Numbered from the stretch's first letter, positions 52,809 to 62,328 are shown. The stretch is 64,000 nucleotides of DNA from F1-120-MAGs238 sp964484185 (GCA_964484185.1 CAZAEQ010000005.1:62001-126000), one strand, 5' to 3'. Made by a program: numbers and translations. The notes: generated by a model from the sequence alone, not told the origin.

Positions 52809-54677
52809 CTACTTCTCAAGTCGAAAGCTGTGTACAACAACTGAACCAGTCTGCGGGCTGCCCTTGAACTGCAAGCCGATGATTCCGATTGATGACATGT
52901 CAATCGTCTTCGCCCCGCCCTGATTGGCATGAAACTGGTTCAGTTTGAACTTAGAAAGTTCAACCCGATATGTCTGCCGCCCGGACTTCGCGGCGAACAC
53001 ATCGCTCAAAAAGGCTTCTCCATCATCGTTCTTGCTCGAGCCATTTTTCACAGAATTGGCTTCCGCGAGTACGAAATTGATCTCGAGTCCCGCCGGAGCT
53101 TCGACATCAACAACCACCTGTGCGTACCCATCCATGTCGCCTACCGGCTCGGTTGAGCCTGCTGCCCGCGAAGACCTGGGCATATGCAGACTCAGTCCCG
53201 CGCCGTAGCTTTGGCCCGTGGAATACTCGATCTTGAGCGCTGCGCCGTCGCGTGTGTATGTCAGCTTTGAATCCGCTGCTCCCCAGATTTCTGGATCATG
53301 CATCCAGTCGCCCAGAAGTTCAACCTGTGCTGGTCGCCCGGGCTGCTGAGTGGACCGCACCGTCACCGATTCCGGCTCCGGGATCGAGGTTGGAATCTCG
53401 CGAGATGTTGAAGCGTGCAATTGGGCAACCTTTGCATTGGTCTGCTTCATGGCACCCAGTAAATTCTCATATCGCCCATGCGAGATATCAACAACTCCGT
53501 AGTTTGAATCCTCACCATCAAAGCGACCCTGCGGCGATTGGTCTGCCCACTCAAACCAGTGTGCGCCGATGACCATGGGATAGGTTGCAAGGTCTTCAAC
53601 AAATTCAGAATAGTGGGCAGCGCGTTCTGCCTGCGTCAACAGCACCGAGCCTGCGCCCCGCGTATTAGGATTGCCCGATTGATTCTCTTTGGCACGCCAG
53701 GAAAATTCGGTCAGCATGAGCGGTTTCTGAGTGAGGATGTAGAACTTCGCAAGTACGCGTTCCGGCACTTTGGGCGCACTGTAAAAGTTGACTGACACGA
53801 CATCGCTATGGCGTCCGCAGGACGTGATCACACATGCGGGGGCATCGCCCGCAAAGCGTGAACCAAGGATTAGAAGTTCCGGAGCTTGTGCTCGGACTTC
53901 CGCCGCGGAAACTGCATAGAAACGTTCCGCCGCGACACTTGTAAAGCGCGTCCGATCTTCGTTGGCGGCGTCAGTTGACGATGTTCTCAGGTCTTGTGCG
54001 GCAATATCCGACCAGTCCTTTACATTCAGTTTCCATGCCTCGTTGAATTTCTGAATATCGCCGTAGCGACCTTTGAGGCAATCAATCGCCGCCAGATAGG
54101 CATCATCATCGTGCGGAAGCGCGATTGCTCGTTCGAGCAGCGTTGCGTTGGGAGTGTTGTCCCAGCCATTGATCCCAAACCAGGGCATTTCGTTATCGAG
54201 GAACACACCCAGGATGTCCGACCGATCGGGGTACTTCGCGAGAGATTCGCGGACATACGCGGCGACCTTTGATTCAAACCCGGGCCGATATGGTTCTAAA
54301 CAACGATCTGATTCCGCGCCGCTTGTGTAGAGAATTGGAGTTCGCCAGATTCCGGGTCCAGCTGCAACTGCCGGATCGCTCCAGCCACCGACGGTATTTG
54401 CGTTTGACTCCTGGAGCATTTGCCTTACAGAAGTGCTCCACGCGGGCCATTGGCCACTGAACTGAGCTTTCACAGGTTGATAGAACTGGGTATCGGGCTT
54501 GGGCCGAAATGGCATCGAGGCTATATTGTTGATGCCAAGAGAGAAGACCAGTTCTCCTTTTGGGGTCTTAAACCAATAGTGGCCTTGGGCATCTTTTACG
54601 ACCGAGGTTCCTGGTGCCGCAAAGGCCATGGAGGTAGCTACCAATGAAGCAAGAAACGATGTGTGAAACAGTTCCAT
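52809..54677 (-). CDS. Secreted clan-A glycoside hydrolase (GH50 agarase-like)
   Basis: The 622-residue protein has a signal peptide ending at AFAAP. The TIM barrel shows GVFLDNEMPWFG with a possible acid/base Glu and LMLTEFSWRAKEN with a possible nucleophile Glu, plus IGAHWFEWADQSPQGR. These resemble GH50 beta-agarases and related clan-A enzymes. A C-terminal jelly-roll domain (about 450-620) follows. There is no dockerin tail. Its gene is convergent with the GH13 gene, with a 1-bp gap, and divergent from the LacI gene. Substrate prediction (agarose or other galactan) is tentative. Confidence 0.8.
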   Translation of the reverse strand: MELFHTSFLASLVATSMAFAAPGTSVVKDAQGHYWFKTPKGELVFSLGINNIASMPFRPKPDTQFYQPVKAQFSGQWPAWSTSVRQMLQESNANTVGGWSDPAVAAGPGIWRTPILYTSGAESDRCLEPYRPGFESKVAAYVRESLAKYPDRSDILGVFLDNEMPWFGINGWDNTPNATLLERAIALPHDDDAYLAAIDCLKGRYGDIQKFNEAWKLNVKDWSDIAAQDLRTSSTDAANEDRTRFTSVAAERFYAVSAAEVRAQAPELLILGSRFAGDAPACVITSCGRHSDVVSVNFYSAPKVPERVLAKFYILTQKPLMLTEFSWRAKENQSGNPNTRGAGSVLLTQAERAAHYSEFVEDLATYPMVIGAHWFEWADQSPQGRFDGEDSNYGVVDISHGRYENLLGAMKQTNAKVAQLHASTSREIPTSIPEPESVTVRSTQQPGRPAQVELLGDWMHDPEIWGAADSKLTYTRDGAALKIEYSTGQSYGAGLSLHMPRSSRAAGSTEPVGDMDGYAQVVVDVEAPAGLEINFVLAEANSVKNGSSKNDDGEAFLSDVFAAKSGRQTYRVELSKFKLNQFHANQGGAKTIDMSSIGIIGLQFKGSPQTGSVVVHSFRLEK

Positions 54678-54750
54678 GGACTGGATGATAACAGAAATCA
54701 TCGATATTGCGACAGAATCGCCAAAAATAGTTTCAAAAATTGTGGTTTGA

Positions 54751-54784
54751 GGGCTTGACAGCCCCCACGACTAACCGTTATCCT
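54751..54784 (+). promoter_or_regulatory. Promoter of the LacI gene with a -35-overlapping inverted repeat
   Basis: TTGACA (54755-54760) and TATCCT (54779-54784) are spaced 18 bp apart, close to sigma-70 consensus. GGGCT (54751-54755) and AGCCC (54760-54764) form a palindrome around the -35, which could be an autoregulatory operator. The same region must also drive the divergent hydrolase gene. Confidence 0.45.
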
Positions 54785-54812
54785 GCAACAGTTACATGGA
54801 GTGTTTCAGCAC

Positions 54813-55925
54813 ATGAGCTCAGTCCGTGAAATAGCACGCCAACTCAATCTTTCACCCGCAACGGTGTCGCGTGCACTTAACAACAAGTCGAATGTTGACC
54901 CTGAGACACGCGACCGGGTGTTTGCCGCGGCGAGCACGACTAACTATGTAGCGGCCCAGTCCAAAGCCCCGCTGAACGTGATCGGCCTGGTCTATCCGGG
55001 CGAACCGGTTGAAGCTGATTACGGTGGTTTTGAATCGGCCCTGATGTCCGGAATTCTCCGCGGCCTGAACGACCTGCGGTTTGACCTGAAAATCATCTCA
55101 ATTTCAAGAGACAAGCTGCCATCTGAGACATTCTCGCAGTTTTTCCATCGCAAGGGCATCCGAGGCGTCATTCTTCGTTCGTTCCTTGATACCCGCTCGA
55201 TTTGCGAATCCATCGCTGAAGAGGGCTTCCCGTCTATCGTGGTCGCGGATCGGTTTGATAATCCCAAAGTGAACTTCATCTGCTGCAACTCCAGAGAAGA
55301 TTCCTGCAGCGCGATTTCGCACCTTCTCGATCTTGGGCATCGGCGGATTGGTCTTGCCGTGCACCGTCTTGCAGATACCGACCACGTTGACCGCCGCGAA
55401 GGCTACTTTGATGCATTCAAATCGCGCGGGCTTGAACACGATCCGGCTCTGATAGTTGAGACCATTGGCGCGATGGTGGGCGGCGAAACCTCGATCATGC
55501 GTCTGATGAGCCTGCCTGAACCGCCGACTGCTGTGTACTTTACCAATCCGCTTTCAACGGTTGGAGCGCTTCGCCGCTGTCATGAACTGGGCATTCACGT
55601 GCCGCAGGACCTGTCGATTGTTGGATTCGACGACAGCGATATTCGGTATCACACTTTCCCGACTTGCACAGCAGTCTGTCAGGATGCTTCGATGCTTGGA
55701 TTTGAAGCAGCACGCTGGATGACACGAATGTTGTCCGGGTTGGCAGCGCCAAGCCTGCGAGTTTCGAAGCACACGAGTTTTGAAATCAATTTGACGACCG
55801 CGGCGGCACAGGCATCGCCGGTTCGTGTTTTACCCGATGGCACCCGTCTCTCCGTTGAAACGGTGCGTACGCCTTCGAAATCCACACCGGCGAAAACCGG
55901 GGTGAACGACATAGTTGTTTCCTGA
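54813..55925 (+). CDS. LacI-family transcriptional regulator
   Basis: The 370-residue protein has an N-terminal helix-turn-helix (MSSVREIARQLNLSPATVSRALNN), the hinge region and a periplasmic-binding-protein-like core with typical segments such as RRIGLAVHRLAD and PQDLSIVGFDDSDIRYH. It binds an operator and releases on a sugar effector. It leads a plus-strand run of glycan genes (ABC transporter, GH1, GH16) and faces the clan-A hydrolase, so it is the obvious regulator of the locus. The ATG at 54813 matches the family start; a GTG at 54801 is the alternative. Confidence 0.93.
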   Translation: MSSVREIARQLNLSPATVSRALNNKSNVDPETRDRVFAAASTTNYVAAQSKAPLNVIGLVYPGEPVEADYGGFESALMSGILRGLNDLRFDLKIISISRDKLPSETFSQFFHRKGIRGVILRSFLDTRSICESIAEEGFPSIVVADRFDNPKVNFICCNSREDSCSAISHLLDLGHRRIGLAVHRLADTDHVDRREGYFDAFKSRGLEHDPALIVETIGAMVGGETSIMRLMSLPEPPTAVYFTNPLSTVGALRRCHELGIHVPQDLSIVGFDDSDIRYHTFPTCTAVCQDASMLGFEAARWMTRMLSGLAAPSLRVSKHTSFEINLTTAAAQASPVRVLPDGTRLSVETVRTPSKSTPAKTGVNDIVVS

Positions 55926-55979
55926 AAGCATGTTTGATTTTTGCCACAGTAGAAACGACTGCGATACAAGGGGCGTTTG

Positions 55980-56927
55980 ATGAAACTTGAGGGCGGGACA
56001 ATGCGAGTTGGATCAGGTCAGAGAGCATTTACGCTCATAGAGCTCCTGGTGGTCATTGCGATCATTGCGCTCCTCATCGCGATTCTGCTTCCAGCGCTGG
56101 GGAAAGCCCGTGAAGCCGGACGCGACACGATCTGTAAATCAAATATCAGACAGTTGGGAATTGCCCTGGTTGCTTATGCCAACGATTACAAGGAGCGTTT
56201 TCCTCCAAGTCTTGTGAACGCACCGGACCCGGTCACCGGAACGCTCAGCATGCACTGGTACGATGTTAATCGCATCGGCGCGTATCTGCCGCAGATGGAC
56301 GATTCTAATATTCTAGAAACCAACACTCGCACGCAGACTGTTGGCGGCGGGGCACTTCGCTGCCCGAATCATCCCGATGCGGGTCGCTCGTACACCATGA
56401 ATTACTGGGCCGCCTCTGCTGGCCATTTTGATCTCGCCAACGGGCGTGTCACCACAACGTACAAGCCCGGCACATGGGGAACCGAATCCGCGCGCGGAAC
56501 TGGTTTTGATTTAACAGTGGAAGAATCAAGCCGAACCATCCTGATGGCGGAGGCGTGGGGCCTCTACTGGTCCGAAACTTTGACACCACGAAGGTGGTTC
56601 ACCGGAGCACAGGTCGGGGAGCAGAATATGCCAGGTCAGCGTTTTGGCGGAGGAACCGGCGCGACTGATTTCCCCGGTCAATGGCCAACGAATGCCCGTG
56701 AAATGGGACCGGGAGCATTTGGTTCAATCAAGTCGTATATCCCCTGGTATCGCCATCCGCGCCGCACATCGGCGGTGCTGGAGATCAAGGGCGCAGCAAA
56801 CTTCGGCCTGGCTGATGGCCATGTCGAACAAGTCACAGCAGAACAGGTCCTGGACAGGGCAACTGGAAGGACCACGCATCGATTGCTCTGGTCGCCCGCG
56901 GATCGCCGGATTGAACCAAATCCATAA
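55980..56927 (+). CDS. Type II pseudopilin (DUF1559-like) in a glycan locus
   Basis: The 315-residue protein carries the prepilin motif AFTLIELLVVIAIIALLIAILLP near its N-terminus and ends with LADGHVE, a tail shared by planctomycete DUF1559-type pseudopilins. It is a membrane-anchored secreted protein processed by prepilin peptidase. The ATG at 55980 has an AAGGGG Shine-Dalgarno; an ATG at 56001 would give a shorter leader. It sits 54 bp after LacI and before the CBM-dockerin gene, so it belongs to the same regulon. Confidence 0.88.
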   Translation: MKLEGGTMRVGSGQRAFTLIELLVVIAIIALLIAILLPALGKAREAGRDTICKSNIRQLGIALVAYANDYKERFPPSLVNAPDPVTGTLSMHWYDVNRIGAYLPQMDDSNILETNTRTQTVGGGALRCPNHPDAGRSYTMNYWAASAGHFDLANGRVTTTYKPGTWGTESARGTGFDLTVEESSRTILMAEAWGLYWSETLTPRRWFTGAQVGEQNMPGQRFGGGTGATDFPGQWPTNAREMGPGAFGSIKSYIPWYRHPRRTSAVLEIKGAANFGLADGHVEQVTAEQVLDRATGRTTHRLLWSPADRRIEPNP

Positions 56928-56995
56928 ATCACAGGTAATGTAGTTTTTTCGTACAGTGTTTGATTAAGTCATTTTCTGGAGAAGGAGTGTTGATT

Positions 56996-57628
56996 ATGAA
57001 GAATGCTATTTTGGCAGGTGGCGTGGCGTGTCTTTTGGCTTCAAGTGCAATGGCCCAGGTGGTCAATCCCGGATTTGAGGATGGCGGCGGCAGCCTCTCA
57101 GGCTGGACCGCTTTCGACAACGCCTTTGTCGATAACACCGTCTCGCGCAACGCCAGCGGGCACAGCGCCAAGTTCTTTGGCAATTTCTCTTCGCCGTGGA
57201 ATGCCGCGGGCGTGTTCCAGGATTTCCCGGCGACCCCCGGTCAGACCTGGGCCGCCAGCGCGTGGTTCATGACCATCGCCGCGGATCCGCTTGTCGGCAC
57301 CGAGAATTTTGCTGTCCTCAACATTGAGTGGCACGCCGCAGACGGCAGCCTGATTTCCTACATCACGCAGCGCGCGTCTGATGGAACCAGCGCCCAGGAC
57401 GTGTGGCAGCAGTTCAGCATCAGTGGCGAAGCGCCCGCCGGCACCGCCACTGCACGTGTTGTTCCGCTCTTCCTTCAGCCCAACTTCCAGGGCGGCAGCG
57501 TATTTGTTGACGATGTAGATTTCCGACTCGCCAATGCTCCTTGCACCGCCGATTTCAACGGCGATGGCGTCGTTGACTTCTTCGACTACCTTGATTTCGT
57601 TGACGCCTTCTCTGCAGGATGCAACTGA
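56996..57628 (+). CDS. Secreted CBM4/9-like carbohydrate-binding protein with a single-unit dockerin tail
   Basis: The 210-residue protein has a signal peptide ending at AMAQV. The body (about 22-175) is a CBM4/9-like jelly roll with NPGFEDGGG at the start and VLNIEWHAADGSLISY, closely related to the C-terminal module of the GH16 protein in the same locus. The tail (57542-57625) has only one 27-residue unit and ends GCN, one residue past the usual GC. GAAGGAG precedes the ATG at 56996. A terminator-like hairpin follows the gene. Confidence 0.88.
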   Translation: MKNAILAGGVACLLASSAMAQVVNPGFEDGGGSLSGWTAFDNAFVDNTVSRNASGHSAKFFGNFSSPWNAAGVFQDFPATPGQTWAASAWFMTIAADPLVGTENFAVLNIEWHAADGSLISYITQRASDGTSAQDVWQQFSISGEAPAGTATARVVPLFLQPNFQGGSVFVDDVDFRLANAPCTADFNGDGVVDFFDYLDFVDAFSAGCN

Positions 57629-57650
57629 GTCGTCATGTTCCCCTTCGATG

Positions 57651-57684
57651 GTGCGACGCTCCAGGTTGAACTGGAGCGTCGCAC
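57651..57684 (+). terminator. Intra-locus hairpin, possible attenuating terminator
   Basis: A perfect 14-bp stem (57651-57664 with 57671-57684) around GTTGAA is followed by only a weak T-run (TATTTC). It lies between the CBM-dockerin gene and the ABC transporter genes. It could raise expression of the upstream secreted genes over the transporter genes. This is inference. Confidence 0.6.
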
Positions 57685-57731
57685 TATTTCGTAAGTGTGT
57701 CTGGGTGTCGCGCTGCCTGGCAAGGAGTCAT

Positions 57732-59159
57732 GTGCGATCAAATGTTCGAAAGTTCGCAGAGGTTCGTCGCGGCGTCATGGTCTCTTTTGGCACCTGGGTG
57801 ATCATCGCGCTTGCAATTCTGTCTTCGCTTGCGCTGACTTTGCAGAGGCCTCCGATTCGCCGCGAAACCACCATGTGGACGTTCGCCAAGATGCACGCGA
57901 ATATCTACGAACCCTTGATTGCCGACTGGAACAAGTCGCGCGAACCACAGGTCGAGCTTCTGCAACTGGGACTTCCGGCGATTGAGCGACGCATGCTCGC
58001 ATCGTTCTTTTCGCAAACTGCGTGCGCTGATCTGCTTGAGGTCGAGCGTCGTACCTCTTCGCGCGCATTTGCGGGCCCTATCGAATCGGTCGGATTTGTC
58101 GATCTCACGGACCGACTCAGGAGCGAGGGGCTGCTCGACGACATCAACACTCCAAGCTTCAGCCCCTGGTCCAGCCGAGGTCGAATTTTCGGCTTGCCGC
58201 ACGATGTGCACCCGGTCATGCTTGGGTACCGCGCTGATATTGTCGAAGCCGCTGGAATCGATGTAAATACCATCAAGACCTGGGACGATTTTGTTCGCGT
58301 TATGCGGCCGCTGCAGCAGCAAAAAGACGCCAATGGCCAGCCATTGCACTACAGCCTGTCGATGTGGGAATCCCATGCCGATGAACTGGAGCTGCTGTTG
58401 CTGCAGGCCGGCGGCGGCGTTATCGACGATTTTGGCAAAGTCATTATCGATTCAGAAATCAACCGCCATGTTCTGGCCACGATTAGCGACTGGTGTGCCG
58501 GCCCTGATCGCATTGCAGAAGATGCTCCGAATTTTGCGGCCAGCGGCAACCAGATGAAGATTTCCGGCAAGGTCCTCTGTGCATTCATGCCTGATTGGAT
58601 GGGCGATGTCTGGAAGCATGAAATGCCCGAACTTGCGGGCAAGATCAAGCTGATGCCACTACCTGCGTGGACTCCCGGTGGGCGCCGCACCAGTGTGTGG
58701 GGCGGCACCATGCTCGGCATTCCCAAAGCCGCCGCGACAAACCCCGAGAAGTTTGAAGCACTCTTTTCCTTTGCGAAGCACTTGTATCTGTCGCAGGATG
58801 TAGCCAGAGAGCTCTATCGCAGCGGCGGAATCGTGACTCCTGTCAAGACATTCTGGAATGATCCAATTTACGACCAGCCAGATTCATATTTCTGTCAGCA
58901 GGCTCCTGGCCGCATGTACATTTCACTTGCGCCAGATGTTCCGATGCGTTCCAGTTCGCCATTCAACACCCAGGGTCTGGCGCGAGTTGCCGATGCACTG
59001 GTGAAGCTGTGTGAAGAGCGCCGCGATGGTCGGCTTGGACATGATGCAGAGGCGGTTCGCCGCCGGGCCGGGGAACTTCTGCGTCAGGCTCACAAGCTTG
59101 TGCAGACACAGGTTGATCGAAATACGTTTCTCTCTGCCGATGGCGGAGGTGAACATTGA
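57732..59159 (+). CDS. ABC transporter extracellular sugar-binding protein
   Basis: The 475-residue protein is a family 1 solute-binding protein with an N-terminal membrane anchor (about 18-38), not a lipobox or cleavable signal. Its lobes include WTFAKMHANIYEPLIADWN, DLLEVERRTSS and LGIPKAAATNPEKFEALFSFA. It delivers mono- or oligosaccharides to the permeases encoded directly downstream. The start is uncertain: GTG 57732 has an AAGGAG only 4 nt upstream, and ATG 57777 would give a 460-residue protein. Confidence 0.88.
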   Translation: MRSNVRKFAEVRRGVMVSFGTWVIIALAILSSLALTLQRPPIRRETTMWTFAKMHANIYEPLIADWNKSREPQVELLQLGLPAIERRMLASFFSQTACADLLEVERRTSSRAFAGPIESVGFVDLTDRLRSEGLLDDINTPSFSPWSSRGRIFGLPHDVHPVMLGYRADIVEAAGIDVNTIKTWDDFVRVMRPLQQQKDANGQPLHYSLSMWESHADELELLLLQAGGGVIDDFGKVIIDSEINRHVLATISDWCAGPDRIAEDAPNFAASGNQMKISGKVLCAFMPDWMGDVWKHEMPELAGKIKLMPLPAWTPGGRRTSVWGGTMLGIPKAAATNPEKFEALFSFAKHLYLSQDVARELYRSGGIVTPVKTFWNDPIYDQPDSYFCQQAPGRMYISLAPDVPMRSSSPFNTQGLARVADALVKLCEERRDGRLGHDAEAVRRRAGELLRQAHKLVQTQVDRNTFLSADGGGEH

Positions 59160-60043
59160 TCACTGCCCGCAAGGTGCGCCAATCGCCGGTTCCGTATGCG
59201 TTGCTGACGCCCTTTGCGTTGCTGTTCCTGCTTTTTACTGGCTATCCGCTGGTCCGTTCACTTGTGCTGGCATTTCAGCAGACATTTGGTCCCAGCGCCA
59301 CCAAGTTTGTCGGACTTTCGAACTTTGCGACGATTCTCAGCGATCCGATCTTCTGGCTCGCGGTGCGGAACACGGTGCTTTACACACTGGGCTCGCTGTG
59401 TATTCAGCTGCCGCTGGCGATGGTGCTGGCCCTGGCGCTTGAAGCCAAGGGCGTGCGCTGGCGTTCGTTCTTCAGGCTTGCGCTGTTTGCGCCATCGACA
59501 GTTGGTGTTGCGTATGCCGCGATCATGTTTGGTGTCATGTTTGAGAAGAAGACGGGCCTGGTCAATCAGGTTCTCAATACTCTCTTTGGTGTGAGCCTGG
59601 ATTTTCCCTGGGCGCAGGAACACGTGCTGTGGATGCTCATACTGGCTTCGCTGTGGATGTTCGTCGGATTTAACATGGTGTTCTTTTCCGCAGCACTTGC
59701 CAATGTCCGGGCTGAGCTGGTCGAGGCGTCAACGCTTGATGGCGCGAGCATGTGGCAGCGGTTTGTTCATGTCATTGTGCCGGAGATCAAACCTGTGGCC
59801 GGGTTTGTAGTGTTGATGTCGATCATTGGCAGTCTGCAGCTTTTTGAACTGCCGTACATCATCATGGGCAACGGTGGGGGACCTAACAACCGCGGCCTCA
59901 CGATCATCACGTATCTCTACCAGTTCGGCTTTGAGAATGGTGATCTGGGATACGCCAGCGCTGTCGGCTGGACGCTCGCATCGGTCCTGATCGCCTGCAC
60001 CGTGGTTCAGCGGATTCTCGCGCAGCGGAGGGTTGAGGCATGA
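59156..60043 (+). CDS. ABC sugar permease, MalF-like
   Basis: The 295-residue protein has six transmembrane segments and the EAA loop ELVEASTLDGASMWQRFVHVIVPEIKP, which contacts the ATPase. The TTG start at 59156 has a GGAGG Shine-Dalgarno 7 nt upstream and overlaps the end of the binding-protein gene, implying translational coupling. It overlaps the next gene by 4 bp. The pair imports sugars released by the secreted hydrolases. Confidence 0.92.
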   Translation: MITARKVRQSPVPYALLTPFALLFLLFTGYPLVRSLVLAFQQTFGPSATKFVGLSNFATILSDPIFWLAVRNTVLYTLGSLCIQLPLAMVLALALEAKGVRWRSFFRLALFAPSTVGVAYAAIMFGVMFEKKTGLVNQVLNTLFGVSLDFPWAQEHVLWMLILASLWMFVGFNMVFFSAALANVRAELVEASTLDGASMWQRFVHVIVPEIKPVAGFVVLMSIIGSLQLFELPYIIMGNGGGPNNRGLTIITYLYQFGFENGDLGYASAVGWTLASVLIACTVVQRILAQRRVEA

Positions 60044-60894
60044 AAGTCTCGCTTCCACGCCAGCGCATCAACTGGGCCGCCATGACGATCCTGGTGGTCG
60101 CCTCGCTGCTGACGCTCGTGCCATTTATCTGGCTGATGTGTGCAAGTTTGAAATCGAGCACCGAGTTTTTCAGTTCAACGTTTTTGCCCGCTACAGGCGG
60201 CTGGCCCGATCTTTCCAAGTTGACATTGGAGCATTATGTCAGACTCTTTAAGGAATTGAGTCTGGGCCAGGCACTGCTTAATTCAATCTGCATCGCGTCA
60301 GTCGGCGCAGTGATCTCAACGCTGATCAGCGCGATGGCCGGTGTGGCTCTGGCTTGTTATGAGTTCAAGGGCAAGCGGCTCATCACGTGGTTGATTCTGT
60401 CTTCAGTTCTCATTCCGGCTCCGCTTTTGATTGCTCCAGGTTATGTCCTTTTGCATCAACTGAATTTGCTCGACACGCTTGCCGGGCTTGTTCTACCGGT
60501 ACTTGCCTCTGCGTTTGGCGTCTACCTGTTTCGTCAAGCGGCCAAGTCCACTTTGCAGCGCGAACTCATTGAGGCGGCCCGGATTGATGGCTGTCCGGAA
60601 TGGCGCATTTTCTGGAGCCTGGGAATCCCGCTGCTGCGGCCGATGATCGGCGCGTTCATGATGGTGACGTTTCTGGGCGCGTGGAACAACTACATTCAGC
60701 CGCAGGTTGTCTTGCAGAGCCCCGACCAGTTTCCGCTTGCGGTTGCTGTCACGCAGCTCAAAGGTCAATTTTATCAAGATTACGGCCTGCAAATGGCCGG
60801 TACCGTCGTTTCCATTATTCCAGTTCTCATTCTTCTGTCGCTCTTGCGGCGGGAGTTTGTTGCCGGCCTCACAGCAGGAGCCGTCAAAGGATGA
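60040..60894 (+). CDS. ABC sugar permease, MalG-like
   Basis: The 284-residue protein has six transmembrane segments and the EAA loop ELIEAARIDGCPEWRIFWSLGIPLLRP. It forms the heterodimeric channel with the preceding MalF-like protein. The start overlaps the upstream stop by 4 bp. No ATPase gene follows, so a shared MsmK/UgpC-type ATPase elsewhere must power it. Confidence 0.92.
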   Translation: MKVSLPRQRINWAAMTILVVASLLTLVPFIWLMCASLKSSTEFFSSTFLPATGGWPDLSKLTLEHYVRLFKELSLGQALLNSICIASVGAVISTLISAMAGVALACYEFKGKRLITWLILSSVLIPAPLLIAPGYVLLHQLNLLDTLAGLVLPVLASAFGVYLFRQAAKSTLQRELIEAARIDGCPEWRIFWSLGIPLLRPMIGAFMMVTFLGAWNNYIQPQVVLQSPDQFPLAVAVTQLKGQFYQDYGLQMAGTVVSIIPVLILLSLLRREFVAGLTAGAVKG

Positions 60895-60909
60895 TTCAAG
60901 GAGTGATTC

Positions 60910-62328
60910 ATGTTTCCTGAAGGATTCACATGGGGCGCTGCTTCCAGCGCCTATCAAATTGAAGGCGCAGCCAACTCGGGTGGCCGTGGCCCCTCGGTGT
61001 GGGATGCGTTCTGCCGCGTGCAGGGCGCTGTGCACAAACAGAGCAACGGCGATGTTGCATGCAACCATTACAATCGCATGCCTGAAGATGTGCGGCTGAT
61101 GAAGTGGATGGGTTTGGGCGCATACCGCTTTTCAACATCGTGGTCGCGCGTGCTGCCAACTGGCACCGGTACGCCCAACGAGGTCGGGCTTGATTTTTAC
61201 GACCGGCTTATTGATGAACTGCTCGCGGCCAACATTCAGCCATGGCTCACGCTCTTTCACTGGGATCTTCCCTACGAACTGCATCTTCGCGGCGGCTGGA
61301 TGAACCCAGAGAGTCCGCAGTGGTTTGCCGAGTATGCCGCACTGATGACCGATCGATTCTCTGATCGCGTCAAGCACTGGATGACGATTAACGAGCCGCA
61401 GATTCACATTGGCATGGGCCATCGCGATGGCACGCACGCCCCCGGGTTAAAACTCAGCACTCGCGACTGGCTCACGGCGGGCCATCATGTATTGATGGCG
61501 CATGGTCTGGGAGTGCAGGCGATTCGCGCGCACGCCAAGCAACCGCTGAGCGTGGGGTGGGCCCCATGTTGTCGGGCGGATATTCCCGCGACTTCGAGTA
61601 GTGCGGATATCAACGCCGCCCGCACGCGCTTTTCGAGCATGGTCGCCCGTGACTGCTGGAACAACACGTGGTGGGCAGACCCCGTCATGTTTGGACACTA
61701 TCCCGAGGATGGAATCAAACTCTTTGCATCCGAGCTGCCCAGGTTCAAGGATTCAGATTTCGTCACGATTCGCCAGCCCCTGGATTTTTACGGAGTGAAC
61801 ATCTATTCCGGCGAGCGTTTCACTGCAGGGGTCGATGGTCAGCCTGTGCACGTTCCGTGGCCCGATGGGCATCCTGTTACCACGTTCAAATGGCCCATTG
61901 TTCCTGAGTCACTTTACTGGGGTCCCAGGTTCATCGCTGAGCGATACAAGCTGCCGGTGGTTGTGACCGAAAACGGACTTTCCAACAGCGACTGGGTGAG
62001 CCCGGAGGGAACGGTGCTCGATCCGCAGCGCATCGATTTTACATCCAGGTACCTGCGATCACTTCGAAGCGCCATAGATGATGGAGTCCCGGTCCAGGGC
62101 TATTTCCACTGGTCAATTCTGGATAACTTTGAATGGGCCGAAGGGTATGAAAAGCGGTTCGGAATGATATTTGTTGATTATTCCACCGGAGAACGTATTC
62201 CAAAATCTTCAGCGCGCTGGTATCGTGATCTCATCGCGACCAATGGCGCTGGTCTTGAGAACACATCGCCAGAGCTTCGCGTTGAACCCGACCTGAAAGC
62301 CGGGGTTGTTCCACAGGGGTCTGTATGA
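60910..62328 (+). CDS. GH1 beta-glucosidase
   Basis: The 472-residue cytoplasmic enzyme starts FPEGFTWGAASSAYQIEGA, a GH1 hallmark. The acid/base Glu is in TINEPQIH and the nucleophile Glu in VVTENGLS. It lacks a signal peptide, so it works on imported oligosaccharides. It hydrolyses beta-glucosides or beta-galactosides. The gene follows the permease by 15 bp and overlaps the GH16 gene by 4 bp, which shows a single operon. Length is normal. Confidence 0.95.
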   Translation: MFPEGFTWGAASSAYQIEGAANSGGRGPSVWDAFCRVQGAVHKQSNGDVACNHYNRMPEDVRLMKWMGLGAYRFSTSWSRVLPTGTGTPNEVGLDFYDRLIDELLAANIQPWLTLFHWDLPYELHLRGGWMNPESPQWFAEYAALMTDRFSDRVKHWMTINEPQIHIGMGHRDGTHAPGLKLSTRDWLTAGHHVLMAHGLGVQAIRAHAKQPLSVGWAPCCRADIPATSSSADINAARTRFSSMVARDCWNNTWWADPVMFGHYPEDGIKLFASELPRFKDSDFVTIRQPLDFYGVNIYSGERFTAGVDGQPVHVPWPDGHPVTTFKWPIVPESLYWGPRFIAERYKLPVVVTENGLSNSDWVSPEGTVLDPQRIDFTSRYLRSLRSAIDDGVPVQGYFHWSILDNFEWAEGYEKRFGMIFVDYSTGERIPKSSARWYRDLIATNGAGLENTSPELRVEPDLKAGVVPQGSV

